DNA of 48,940 nucleotides from a virus: positions 1-48,940 of the IMG/VR virus record IMGVR_UViG_3300035670_000329; one strand, given 5' to 3'. The position numbers and the translations under genes were made by a program. This document shows positions 17,976 to 26,831 of this stretch, one piece after another (the first letter of the stretch is position 1; each line of letters begins with the position of its first letter). The notes under the pieces were generated by a model. That model had not been told where the DNA came from. It searched no databases and saw only the letters and a program-made list of their open reading frames with translations.

Positions 17976-18814
17976 TTCAGGCCCATGGTCTGGCGAATCT
18001 TAGTAGCCGAGATTGAATGAATCGCATCATCAAAGGTCTCTTGCTCGATCTTGTAGCCCACGTCGCGGCCATAGGTGATGTTCACGATGTTGGGCACTAA
18101 CTGGATCTCATACTGACCCTGATAAAGCGGATCAAGATCGCGCCTGATGAAGTCCTTGACCTGCTCGGCAGCAAACGGATTGGAGCCATTCCAGCCTTGG
18201 CAGTCACGGATCTGGATCACTACCTGACCTGTCTTGGCAATCGCACGCTCAAACAATGCACGGTGGCCAGGATGCCAAGGTTGCCAGCGGCCAAGCATTT
18301 GCACGGTTTCTTTGCGCCAATCAAACCGTGGCCGGCGGCGGTCATTCAGAATGTGGTCGGCTATAAAGTCAGACCATTTATCAGCGTCTTTTTCAGTGAC
18401 ACGAAAGTCGTAAACATCAGGTGGCACAAAAGCTTTGTTGGTGTCTTCATACCGGCCAGCATCAATGGTATCCATCCAGATAACCCAGTCGGCCTTGAAG
18501 TTGTGCCGCATCTCAGGCAGCGGTGCCACAAAGTCACAAATAACATAGTCAGCATTTGATGAGAGTGCAAACTCAGCCATCCGTATTGATTGCCGAATCC
18601 GGCCTTCACGGCTGAAATCCCAGTCGTTATATTTTTTTCGTACCTCATCAGCGTTGAACCACTTGACCTTGGGATGCCAATAACTAGGTGCCACTTCACA
18701 CTGCGCAAGCTTTTCCACGGGAATGTCTGTACTGGCCTCTAAGCGCTTTTTCAATGCTTCAGCCATAAAAGTTTTGCCTGCTCCAGGCAGGCCCATGATA
18801 AGGATTTTTTTCAT
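17972..18814 (-). CDS. APS-kinase-like P-loop / nucleotidylyltransferase fusion (280 aa)
   Basis: The N-terminal half has Walker A GLPGAGKT (8-15), then FNADEVRKKYNDWDFSREGR and CDFVAPLPEMR. These match in order the DGDNVR...GFS..DR and FISP..R motifs of adenylylsulfate kinases. The C-terminal half (about 170-280) is a HIGH-type nucleotidylyltransferase with GRWQPWHPGH (175-184) and SISATKIR (267-274), as in NMN adenylyl- or cytidylyltransferases. It could make PAPS for the sulfotransferase two genes upstream, or activate another phosphorylated metabolite. The fusion resembles a PAPS synthetase in layout, but the second domain lacks clear ATP-sulfurylase landmarks beyond the HxGH. The ATG overlaps the GT25 gene's stop (ATGA). 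Confidence 0.75.
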   Translation of the reverse strand: MKKILIMGLPGAGKTFMAEALKKRLEASTDIPVEKLAQCEVAPSYWHPKVKWFNADEVRKKYNDWDFSREGRIRQSIRMAEFALSSNADYVICDFVAPLPEMRHNFKADWVIWMDTIDAGRYEDTNKAFVPPDVYDFRVTEKDADKWSDFIADHILNDRRRPRFDWRKETVQMLGRWQPWHPGHRALFERAIAKTGQVVIQIRDCQGWNGSNPFAAEQVKDFIRRDLDPLYQGQYEIQLVPNIVNITYGRDVGYKIEQETFDDAIHSISATKIRQTMGLK

Positions 18815-19506
18815 GCGGCTAGTTGGTCATTGCGATCTGTTTTTCGGCCATGCTTGGGGCGTCCAAGTATGGTTGTCTCAGTCTTGTCCGGCGCATCCGT
18901 AGCATAAACGCCCATCTGATGAATCGGGAAGATGTCAGCGCGAAGCATAATGTCTAATGGGACCGATATGCCATATTTGATAGCGTGGGCTACCATATTT
19001 TTGGCAACCGCCGGATCAATTGCATACGCATGAGCGCGGCAAATAAAGTGATAGTTTGGACCTTCGCTTGCATGCGGCGGTGTTGGCATTACAGCCCATC
19101 CTTTTTGCGTTTGCTCGTGACAGCCTAAATAGCAAATGGAGTTATAGACCGAATGCTGCAAGTAAGGCTGAAGCATGACCGCATCATGCTCAAGGATCAC
19201 AATTGGTTTGTCTTGCTCCACGCATTTAGCCCACAGACTTATGTGCGATAGTGCACAAGCCACTTCGCCGCGAGTTAGATAGTGATCCGTAACCTTAATC
19301 ATGTTCATCACTTGACTGTGATGCGCCGGTGGCTTGATGGGATCTTCTATGCCGTTATAGGCGTCCCAAAAAGCAAAAGGCATCCCAATGGATGCGCATG
19401 ATTTGGCGGCTTCGTCAGCCTTGCGCTCAGAGACTTCGTGACCTTGAATGCGGATGATATAAGCCCGATCCACGGCCATGTCATAGCTGAAGAACAGCGA
19501 CTTCAT
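18811..19506 (-). CDS. Glycosyltransferase family 25 protein (231 aa)
   Basis: The start is set at 19506 (MKSLFFSYDM), where ATG overlaps the upstream TGA. The AYIIRIQGHEVSERKADE opening, the SHISLWAKCVEQDKPIVILE stretch and the EHDAVM motif are typical of LPS-type GT25 transferases (galactosyl or glucosyl). The C-terminal tail is basic (GRPKHGRKTDRND). It should add sugar to LPS-like or protein-linked glycan. It sits between a tail-fibre chaperone and the kinase fusion, which favours a role in virion or surface glycan decoration over bulk host metabolism. Confidence 0.75.
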   Translation of the reverse strand: MKSLFFSYDMAVDRAYIIRIQGHEVSERKADEAAKSCASIGMPFAFWDAYNGIEDPIKPPAHHSQVMNMIKVTDHYLTRGEVACALSHISLWAKCVEQDKPIVILEHDAVMLQPYLQHSVYNSICYLGCHEQTQKGWAVMPTPPHASEGPNYHFICRAHAYAIDPAVAKNMVAHAIKYGISVPLDIMLRADIFPIHQMGVYATDAPDKTETTILGRPKHGRKTDRNDQLAA

Positions 19507-19958
19507 GCTGGCTTCACGGGCCAATCTATGCCATTAAAGTTTGTGTTTTCAGGCAAATCACGCAACGCTTGGCGATAAGTCGTCCACTCTACGGGCACGG
19601 CCTGTCCTGCTTCTAGGTGTTTAACAATAATCCAATCGGTTTCCGCTAAACGAAAGTTACGTTCCATGCGCCACAAACGCCATTTTTCCGCAAGCTCGGC
19701 GTCAAGTTCTTCTTGTGTTTTAGAGCGCTTAATCAGCGTCCAAACAACGTGATCGTCTTTGATCTCGTAGCTTTCTGACTCCCATACTTCGGTGGCGTAA
19801 TCCATCGAATCAGGCTTAACTGATACCACGGGATACCAGCCTGACCGCATCAAAGCATCTTTATCTGCGCCCCAGGCTTGCACGCTAGGAGGCAAAGGAT
19901 TTGCCCTTTGCACAACTTTGCCGTCCTCAACTTTAACCCACAGATCTAATCCTGCCAT
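19503..19958 (-). CDS. Tail fibre assembly chaperone-like protein (151 aa)
   Basis: The C-terminal half (RLWRMERNFRLAETDWIIVK then YRQALRDLPENT) carries the L-x-x-[ST]D-W...YR-x-x-L-R-D-L-P signature of phage tail-assembly chaperones encoded beside tail fibres. The N-terminal half is beta-rich. It probably folds or trimerises the RCC1-tipped fibre, from which it is separated by the sulfotransferase-glycosyltransferase gene. Its start overlaps that gene's end by 26 nt. Confidence 0.8.
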   Translation of the reverse strand: MAGLDLWVKVEDGKVVQRANPLPPSVQAWGADKDALMRSGWYPVVSVKPDSMDYATEVWESESYEIKDDHVVWTLIKRSKTQEELDAELAEKWRLWRMERNFRLAETDWIIVKHLEAGQAVPVEWTTYRQALRDLPENTNFNGIDWPVKPA

Positions 19959-21708
19959 GATGCACCTCGTTCAAATAGTCGCCAAGTGCAACACGCACCT
20001 GATCAAAAACTTCCGTCCAGCTTTCGTATTTAACTTGCCTAAACAATCGCACCGAATCGTACCAAGGAGCACGATTTCCCGGAAGCGCCCAAATGTAATA
20101 GGGCAGGATTGGCACCACAACCCATGTTGGCACACCCATCGCAGCAGACAAATGCGCCACCGATGTACAAGAAGAAATTACTAAATCACAACTTGCAACC
20201 GCTTGTTGCGTATCAAGCCACGAGTCAAGCTTTGATTCAGCAATCCATTCTGGGCGGTGCTGTGACCCTTCATCGCGCTGTAAAGACACAAACTCAACGT
20301 CATGACCTTTGACAGCATTAAAGAGCAACTCAGGTGGGAAATACTTTCGGTGATCATGCTCAAAGTTCGGGTTGCCCTGCCAGCGCAAGCCGATGCGAAA
20401 CTTTGACTTTGGAACTTGCGGGCAAGGAATGTAAGCTCTGCCCCACACATCTTTGTACTCAATGCCTAGCGGAATAGGAGCAGACATTCCTGGCACCCAA
20501 GCGTGATGAAAGATACCCGGAGCAGCTTCATGCACCACTACTGCACGCACATTTGGGATGGTGGCGAACAGCGTTACAAGCTCAGGCGAGCAAGCCACAA
20601 TCACTTGGCACTTACGCGCTGTAATGTCTTGCACGAAGCGCATTTGATGGATCTGATCGCCTAAGCCACCTTCCAAGTAAAGCAGCACAATCTGCCCTGG
20701 TTGACCATCCCAAATTTGCGTAGGCACTTGCGGTTTGGCATTACCGAATACTTGCTCAATACGTCCCCTGGCGAGCAACTGCATACCCTCTTGCAGTTTG
20801 CCCTGCATGAGCAAATACCAACCCCGGTTGTAAGCTGCGCGGTGGTTTTGCGGCTCAGTACGCTCAAGCTGTTGAGCAATTTCCCAAGCCTTTTGGAAGT
20901 CCCCCCTGCGACCTGCTTCTAGCTGCAGATCCAGTGGTTGTTTTGGCATTGACTCTTCGGTTTCACCAAGCCAAAAGCGCGGCTGATTAAATTCATTATA
21001 ACGATGCCCTAAAACTTCTTGTGCAGTTTGTTTGTGCTGGCGCTCAAGCTTAGGCTTGATGTCATGTAAACCAGGAATGCCCCACACCTCATCGTCTTTT
21101 TCAGCAACGATGGAGCCTTCGATCTTGTCAAGATTGTAAGCAAAAGGCTCAAGCTCTAAGAAATCGTGGATGCGTCTCAGTTGCGTTTCTGGATCAGCAA
21201 GTAAATTTTCGTATTCAATCAAGCAAAAAGACAACGGATCTTCCAGCATGCCTGCATGTAAGGTCACATAGCCTGTCTTGACTACATTGATCAGGTGCGT
21301 TTCTGATAAGAACTTTTGCGTATCTTCAGGCTTAACCACTCGCACGAAAGAAGCGATGCAATCAGGCACGTTTCTGACCGTAGCGATGATTTTGGGTCGC
21401 TGGCCAAGTACCTTCGTCATCGTTTTCATAATTGGCGGCGCAGGCCATCCGCGGTTTTTATCAATGATGACGGGTTTTTGAATGATCTCGTTTTTGGCCT
21501 TCATCAAGCCACGAAGCATGCGAACCATGTCATCATCGTTGCGGCCTTGAACGTGAATCCATTTGTCACGCTCCCACTTTTCCGCCACTGCTCCCATAAT
21601 GCCAATCAACCCTGATGTTGGCGTGACATACACCAAAGGGTTTTGATTAAGGATCGCGGCAAGAACCGTTGACCCCGAACGAGGAAGGCCGGATAAAAAG
21701 TACATCAT
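19933..21708 (-). CDS. Sulfotransferase - TPR - glycosyltransferase fusion (591 aa)
   Basis: The start is set at 21708, where ATG overlaps the fibre gene's TGA (the next codon is also ATG). The N-terminal domain has the PAPS-binding loop YFLSGLPRSGSTVLAAILNQ (about 3-22) and IATVRNVPDCIASFVRV, as in sulfotransferases. A short TPR-like helical stretch (about 265-335; AAYNRGWYLLMQGKLQEGMQ) leads to a C-terminal GT9/GT41-like nucleotide-sugar domain with CDLVISSCTSVAHLSAAMG. One polypeptide may thus glycosylate and sulfate the same acceptor. Direct adjacency to the fibre gene suggests the fibre or a virion glycan as target. Domain calls are by motif. Confidence 0.8.
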   Translation of the reverse strand: MMYFLSGLPRSGSTVLAAILNQNPLVYVTPTSGLIGIMGAVAEKWERDKWIHVQGRNDDDMVRMLRGLMKAKNEIIQKPVIIDKNRGWPAPPIMKTMTKVLGQRPKIIATVRNVPDCIASFVRVVKPEDTQKFLSETHLINVVKTGYVTLHAGMLEDPLSFCLIEYENLLADPETQLRRIHDFLELEPFAYNLDKIEGSIVAEKDDEVWGIPGLHDIKPKLERQHKQTAQEVLGHRYNEFNQPRFWLGETEESMPKQPLDLQLEAGRRGDFQKAWEIAQQLERTEPQNHRAAYNRGWYLLMQGKLQEGMQLLARGRIEQVFGNAKPQVPTQIWDGQPGQIVLLYLEGGLGDQIHQMRFVQDITARKCQVIVACSPELVTLFATIPNVRAVVVHEAAPGIFHHAWVPGMSAPIPLGIEYKDVWGRAYIPCPQVPKSKFRIGLRWQGNPNFEHDHRKYFPPELLFNAVKGHDVEFVSLQRDEGSQHRPEWIAESKLDSWLDTQQAVASCDLVISSCTSVAHLSAAMGVPTWVVVPILPYYIWALPGNRAPWYDSVRLFRQVKYESWTEVFDQVRVALGDYLNEVHHGRIRSVG

Positions 21709-24473
21709 GCGGGATCTTTTGCCACTGATGTTGTGGCTCCCGCAGAAGAACCACCACCAAAGGTAATCGAACCCCAACTCGTCAGTCCTGCAACTTGCGT
21801 AGGAGAAGACCTACCAGTACCTCCAAGCGGAGTAAGGACAGCTTGACCCGTTCCCCAAAACCATAGCGATCCATCAGTTTTAATGCCTGCGCTTGCTGCA
21901 CCCCCGGCATTTATTGAAAGCCAAGTTGTTAATGCGCCAACTTGTGCTGGAGACGACCTATTCGTTCTGTCATTTAGCCCAAGTTGAGCACTGCTATTAT
22001 AGCCCCAACCCCATAATGTGCCATCAGTTTTAATTGCAAAACTAAAATCGTTTACTCCTTGTCTATCAAATACTTTTGACCAATTTGTTAATGCACCAAC
22101 TTGTACTGGAGACGATCTATCTATCCTATTATTATGTCCAAGTTGACCGTAGAAATTAAGACCCCAACTCCATAATGTGCCATCAGTTTTAATTGCAATA
22201 GTTGAAGTAGATGTAGCTACTTTTGACCAAGTTGTTAATGCACCAACTTGTACTGGAGACGATTTAGATACCGTATCATTATGTCCAAGGTTACCATGGG
22301 GATTATTGCCCCAAGACCATAATGTGCCATCAGTTTTAACAGCGGCGCAATAGTAGCCATAAGCAGGTGAAGATATTGACGCCCAATTTGTTAATGCGCC
22401 AACTTGCACTGGAGAGCTTGTATTCACAGTGCTATTCGTGCCAAGAACTCCAAAACTGCCCTTACCCCAAGTCCATAATGTGCCATCAGTTTTAATAGCT
22501 GAACACGCAAACTTATTGGGGATTGCTGTAGACCAATTTGTTAATGCACCAACTTGTACTGGAGACGATTTAGATACCGTATCATTATGTCCAAGTCGAC
22601 CATAGTTGTTGCCGCCCCAAGTCCATAATGTGCCATCAGTTTTAATTGCAACACTAAAAGACGGATTCATTGTTACAACGGCCCAGTTTGTTAATGCGCC
22701 AACTTGCTGGACAGAGAACCCATATGTTGTATTATTTTGACCCAACTGGCCAGCATTATTGAATCCCCATGTATACAAACTATTACCAACGCCGCCTGTA
22801 ATTGTCGCTTCTACCCAGCCACGCCATTTTGTTCCGCCATCTGTTGTAAGCAACGCTATAACCGTAACTCCATTTGCACCAGTTGCAAAGCTTGGAGAAA
22901 TTTGCGTGCCTTGATTTGTCGTTTCACTATATTGACCACTCCAATACACAGAATTTGGCCAAGTGATGGTGTAAGCAGTTCCATCCGAAGCATTTTTTAC
23001 AATAATCTGAATTAAGATCGGCGTGCCACTTGCAGGCACGTTGGTAAAGGACAGCGTCGTAATATTTGCGGCCATCGTCAGATCAATGACGTTGCCACTG
23101 TTTAGGTCAATTGTTGTGGTGGCGGATGACGTAACCGCTTGTCGGGTATTGTTGGTAAGAGCGCCACCTGCCGGTGTCGAAGAAGTCCAAGTCGTACCGT
23201 TTGAAGTAAGCACATTACCGCTTGTGCCTGGAGCCACCACTTGAAATGCAGAGGTGCCGTTACCCAAAAGCACGTTATTAGCGGTGAATGTCCCAGCTCC
23301 TGTACCGCCCTGAGCGACGTTAAGATTGCCGCTAGCATTTAAAACTGCCAAACCACTTGCAGCATTTGTATTGTTTCCAATAGCGGTGACTACGCCTGTG
23401 CCTGTAGTGGTTGTCGCTGGAGCAACCCCTGCACCGCCACCAATCACAAGCGCGTTAGCTGCCAAAGCACTAGAAGAAGCAATCGTATTTGAGGCGGAGA
23501 AGTAAGGAACCCCACCAGAAGTGCCTGATGTAATACCCGTACCGCCGTTACCTACAGGAAGCGTACCTGTAACTTGAGAGGTCAAACTGACGCCGGAAAG
23601 CGTACCGCCAAGGGTTATGGTGCCTGTGGTAGTAATTGTCCCGCCGGTAAGCGTAATACCGTTGACAGTTCCTGTGGTAGCTACCGATGTGACGGTGCCT
23701 GCGCCTGTACCCGCACCAATTGCTGTACGAAAATCAGCAGCAGAAAGTGCAGACACCGTATTGTTTGCATTGATTCGGATAAAAGTGATTGCGGATGGGT
23801 TTGTTAAGGTGAATAAGCTATCACCAACCGTCGTTGAACCAAGATTAGTTCTCGCACCCGCAGCCGTAGAAGATCCTGTACCACCGTCAGCCACTGCAAG
23901 ATCAGTAATGCCTGTGATCGAACCGCCTGTGATACTTACGTTATTAGCTGCTTGTGTGGAGATAGTTCCTAGACCAAGATTAGTTCTTGCTGTAGCAGCG
24001 TCCGAAGCTCCTGTACCACCGTCAGCCACTGCAAGGTCTGTACCCAAAGACAATGTATCTGCGTAGTTAAAAAAGCTTCCTACATCTGTACCGTTGTTGT
24101 ATAAAAAAGCGCGTTTACCTGTCGGTACAGCAACACCCGTCAGTCCAGAAACCTTAACCGTCACGGTTTGTCCCGTGGCGTTAATAATCATGTAGGGCTT
24201 TTGAATCGCAGGTACTTCAAGTGTACCAGCACTCCCCAACGCTTGGGTCAAGTTAAGTACTAACGCTCGTGCATTTTGAGCAGCGTTGGTATCTGTAAGC
24301 GTGAGGCTTAGCGTCAGTGGGGAACCTGTAAATCCGCTACTGATCGTCGCCATACCAACCAAGGCTTGTTCAATCGCTGTGCCTAAGTTGGTATTAGTCG
24401 TTGTACCCCAGGTGCCTGATTGGTCACCCGTGCCGATGAGTTCAAATTTAAGGTTTGAGTATGTACTTGCCAT
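21705..24473 (-). CDS. Tail fibre with C-terminal RCC1-type beta-propeller (922 aa)
   Basis: The N-terminus (TYSNLKFELIGTGDQSGTWG) is a virion-attachment module seen in phage fibres. Residues about 140-460 hold fibre repeats of the type LAVADGGTGASDAATARTNL. Residues about 580-910 contain seven repeats with the core TDGTLWTWG-x-N-x-x-G-x-LG followed by SSPVQVGALTNW. This is the RCC1 (BLIP-II-like) blade signature, and seven copies fit a closed seven-bladed propeller. Such a propeller at the fibre tip would be the receptor-binding head. The gene follows the 332-aa repeat protein and is followed directly by modification and chaperone genes. Confidence 0.9.
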   Translation of the reverse strand: MASTYSNLKFELIGTGDQSGTWGTTTNTNLGTAIEQALVGMATISSGFTGSPLTLSLTLTDTNAAQNARALVLNLTQALGSAGTLEVPAIQKPYMIINATGQTVTVKVSGLTGVAVPTGKRAFLYNNGTDVGSFFNYADTLSLGTDLAVADGGTGASDAATARTNLGLGTISTQAANNVSITGGSITGITDLAVADGGTGSSTAAGARTNLGSTTVGDSLFTLTNPSAITFIRINANNTVSALSAADFRTAIGAGTGAGTVTSVATTGTVNGITLTGGTITTTGTITLGGTLSGVSLTSQVTGTLPVGNGGTGITSGTSGGVPYFSASNTIASSSALAANALVIGGGAGVAPATTTTGTGVVTAIGNNTNAASGLAVLNASGNLNVAQGGTGAGTFTANNVLLGNGTSAFQVVAPGTSGNVLTSNGTTWTSSTPAGGALTNNTRQAVTSSATTTIDLNSGNVIDLTMAANITTLSFTNVPASGTPILIQIIVKNASDGTAYTITWPNSVYWSGQYSETTNQGTQISPSFATGANGVTVIALLTTDGGTKWRGWVEATITGGVGNSLYTWGFNNAGQLGQNNTTYGFSVQQVGALTNWAVVTMNPSFSVAIKTDGTLWTWGGNNYGRLGHNDTVSKSSPVQVGALTNWSTAIPNKFACSAIKTDGTLWTWGKGSFGVLGTNSTVNTSSPVQVGALTNWASISSPAYGYYCAAVKTDGTLWSWGNNPHGNLGHNDTVSKSSPVQVGALTTWSKVATSTSTIAIKTDGTLWSWGLNFYGQLGHNNRIDRSSPVQVGALTNWSKVFDRQGVNDFSFAIKTDGTLWGWGYNSSAQLGLNDRTNRSSPAQVGALTTWLSINAGGAASAGIKTDGSLWFWGTGQAVLTPLGGTGRSSPTQVAGLTSWGSITFGGGSSAGATTSVAKDPA
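21740..22740. repeat. RCC1-encoding DNA repeats
   Basis: Segments such as CATAATGTGCCATCAGTTTT and GCACCAACTTGTACTGGAGA recur at about 150-bp spacing, one per propeller blade. Two blades also share a longer block (GTATCATTATGTCCAAG). Identity at DNA level suggests recent internal duplication or recombination between blades. Confidence 0.85.
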
Positions 24474-24482
24474 GTTTATTCC

Positions 24483-25481
24483 TTACGCTGCTACAGGCAA
24501 CCAATTGGGTGTCTGAGATGTATCAATACCGCCCCAATTAGGGGTTTGGGAATCATCAATCGGAGTCCAATTTGGATTGTTAATTGTAGGCGCACTGCCC
24601 ACTAAACTCAACGTTCCTGATGAAGGTTGGAAAACCGATGTTCTAATAATTGTCGGGGCTGCTCCAGTGGCAACAAGCGCACCCGTATTTGGAGTAATGA
24701 CAATACCACTAACTACAACACTTGGGGCTGATCCAACAAGAACCGCGCCTCCAGTAGGCGTTATAACTTCGCCTGTACTAGAAGTTGGCGCATAACCCTG
24801 AATAGCAACTGCGCCTGTATCTGGTTGGATTGTAGAAGCTAGATTTGGCGCAGCGCCAGAAACAATAAGATCGGCTGTACCAGGAATCGCTACCCGTCCA
24901 TCAAGAACCGTTGGTACTGCACCGGCTAAAGATAGTGATCCTGTAGAAGGTGTGAGGATGGCACTTTGGGCAATTACAGGAGCATTACCAGCAAAAACTA
25001 AATTGTTTGCTGCTGGGGTAATAAAGAAGTCAGTACGTGTTTCAGGTGCTGATCCAGTTGCAGTTATTGCACCTGATGCAGGCTGAATAGTTATCCCGGT
25101 AACTACAAGTGGAGCTGCACCGGCAAAAGTTGCCGCCCCAACTGCAGGACTAGCTGTTGTTGCTAGAGATGGAGCCGCACCTGTGAAGGTGAGGTCGTTA
25201 GTCGCAGGAGTTACAAAGAACTCTCTGAAAATCTCAGGAGCATTACCAGCAAAAGTTGCTGCCCCCGTAGCAGGGGTTATAGGTATAGAAACAAACGGAG
25301 TTGGAGCTGCGCCAGCTAAATTAAGTGCGCCTGTCCCCGGCGTAATGAGCCGGTTACCAATGACTGTGGGTGCTGCCCCCGCAACAGATAAAGCGCCGGT
25401 ATCGGGGGTGATGAGAATACCCACACCCCAGCCATAAGACCCCCAAGTACCTCGGCCCCAACCTGTTTCAGTAGTCGCCAC
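24483..25481 (-). CDS. Thirteen-repeat beta-rich virion protein (332 aa)
   Basis: After a GWGRGTWGSYGWG opening, residues about 22-300 are thirteen repeats of about 22 residues with consensus ITPxTGALxLAGAAPTVxxx. The C-terminus has three near-copies of a (D)SQTPNW module. Regular short beta repeats suggest an elongated fibre or appendage. It lies between the 153-aa beta protein and the tail fibre, so a fibre connector or side fibre is likely. The same unit is found once at the C-terminus of the protein encoded at 12094-12864. No named family is recognised. Confidence 0.7.
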   Translation of the reverse strand: MATTETGWGRGTWGSYGWGVGILITPDTGALSVAGAAPTVIGNRLITPGTGALNLAGAAPTPFVSIPITPATGAATFAGNAPEIFREFFVTPATNDLTFTGAAPSLATTASPAVGAATFAGAAPLVVTGITIQPASGAITATGSAPETRTDFFITPAANNLVFAGNAPVIAQSAILTPSTGSLSLAGAVPTVLDGRVAIPGTADLIVSGAAPNLASTIQPDTGAVAIQGYAPTSSTGEVITPTGGAVLVGSAPSVVVSGIVITPNTGALVATGAAPTIIRTSVFQPSSGTLSLVGSAPTINNPNWTPIDDSQTPNWGGIDTSQTPNWLPVAA

Positions 25482-25495
25482 CGCGACCCCCTAGT

Positions 25496-25957
25496 TTAGG
25501 TAAGGGTGAAAACGCCCGTTGCAGCAGGAAGCACCGTCAACGTGTTGGGTGAAGATACCGTGAATTGCGCCGAAGAAAGCTGGCAGAAGCACACAAGTTT
25601 ACCGTCAGTAAGCGTAGCAGCAGATTGAAAAATCACTGCGTACTTTACGTTAGTTAACGATGCACCCGAAGCAGTAAAGGTAAGTCCGACTGTCGAGTAA
25701 GTAAACTTCATTTGCTTAGCCGAAGCTCCAGTGGTCCACTGCCCCGTTGCCGGTACGAGTGCTTTACCACCAGAGACATAACCTCCAGTAGCAGCGATCT
25801 CGTTAGTCAGAGAACCAAATGTGCTCAACGTAAACGTCGAAGTATTACTTGCACTTGTGAAAAGCGCCATTCTAAAGTTGTTAACACCAAGCTGAATCGT
25901 TCCATTGCCGATATAGCGTTTGGCGTCGTTGTAGAGTTGCCATGCGGAAGCGGCCAT
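25496..25957 (-). CDS. Beta-rich virion protein, paralogue A (153 aa)
   Basis: The layout matches the 143-aa protein at 26831-27262: a short helix, FRMALFTSAS, STFGSLTNEIAATGGYVSGG, KYAVIFQ and a terminal strand. Both belong to a widespread but functionally undefined phage structural family. Probably a tail or head-tail decoration protein. The start at 25957 is followed by a normal gene spacing of 14 nt to the repeat protein. Confidence 0.6.
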   Translation of the reverse strand: MAASAWQLYNDAKRYIGNGTIQLGVNNFRMALFTSASNTSTFTLSTFGSLTNEIAATGGYVSGGKALVPATGQWTTGASAKQMKFTYSTVGLTFTASGASLTNVKYAVIFQSAATLTDGKLVCFCQLSSAQFTVSSPNTLTVLPAATGVFTLT

Positions 25958-25958
25958 T

Positions 25959-26831
25959 TCAATACTCCTTAATATCGGCGTCTGACGCCCCAGTGACTAA
26001 AATTTGATGGAGTAGCCCACCGTAAACCTGAAGCTCCATAACGTCACCCATGAACTTAATCAGGTCAATGAACTCTCTAGCTTGCGAGACCATCCAAGGA
26101 TGACAGTAAAAGATCTTTCCACCGACTTTTACAGGAACTACTGGAAGGCCATCGTTTTCTGCTTGCGCGTAAGCGTGATGCTTACCGTCTTCCAAACATG
26201 AATCACATCCAAAAATATGAAACCGCTTGAACCCTAGCATTCTAAACATAGGAATGGCACGAAGCAATGCTGTAGACCCTCCCGGCACCGCATACCAATT
26301 CTTATATTCAGTCGCCAAAATCTCTTGAATTTCTTCTGCACTTGTGTGCCAAATATAAGTCTGCTCTTTAGGCATGCCTTCAAACACAGACGGATGACAC
26401 TGAGAAGAAAGAAAATACTTACAGGTCGGTACAAACGTAGTCAAAAAGCGTTTGTTGAACTCACGACCATCCACCATAAAAAAAGCAGAAGGCATAAGGC
26501 CGTGGTCAATACAGTATTGGTACGCATTGTTGAGCGTGATTAGTTTGACACCTTGCTGCCGAAGTTGTTTGATAGTGCCGATATGTTCGGCAAGTGAGGG
26601 TCCGCCTCCAACAATCATAACCTCTACGTCGTTCGTAGGATGTGGGGCTATCTGCTGAAAGCCTAGCCGGATATTGTGCGCTACGTTAGCTTTCAATACT
26701 TCAAGGTCTATATTTAATGACCCCTCCATCTCTACTTCTTCAGCGGCTACCCAAGTCTCGTGATCTTTTGGAGGAATAGGCGCGATTACAACTTTTGGAG
26801 GCTCAGAAAAAAAGCCGACAGGAGTGCTCAT
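25959..26831 (-). CDS. MptE-like / DUF115-type protein (290 aa)
   Basis: A Rossmann-like core carries VMIVGGGPSLAEHIGTIKQL (GGGPS at 75-79), KLITLNNAYQYCIDHGLMPS, AFFMVDGRE and GGSTALLRAIPMFRMLGFKR, then HIFGCDSC. These landmarks match the MptE-like / Maf-type family, whose members are pterin diphosphokinases or nonulosonic-acid transferases for flagellin glycosylation. In a phage late operon a glycan-transfer role fits the downstream glycosylation cassette, but an activity cannot be fixed. It is joined to the upstream gene by TAATG overlap. Confidence 0.7.
   Translation of the reverse strand: MSTPVGFFSEPPKVVIAPIPPKDHETWVAAEEVEMEGSLNIDLEVLKANVAHNIRLGFQQIAPHPTNDVEVMIVGGGPSLAEHIGTIKQLRQQGVKLITLNNAYQYCIDHGLMPSAFFMVDGREFNKRFLTTFVPTCKYFLSSQCHPSVFEGMPKEQTYIWHTSAEEIQEILATEYKNWYAVPGGSTALLRAIPMFRMLGFKRFHIFGCDSCLEDGKHHAYAQAENDGLPVVPVKVGGKIFYCHPWMVSQAREFIDLIKFMGDVMELQVYGGLLHQILVTGASDADIKEY

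Noticed and set aside
21740-22740. RCC1 repeats as eukaryotic contamination or misassembly
   Set aside because: They are in one open frame with typical phage fibre repeats and the gene ends with an ATGA overlap to the next phage gene.
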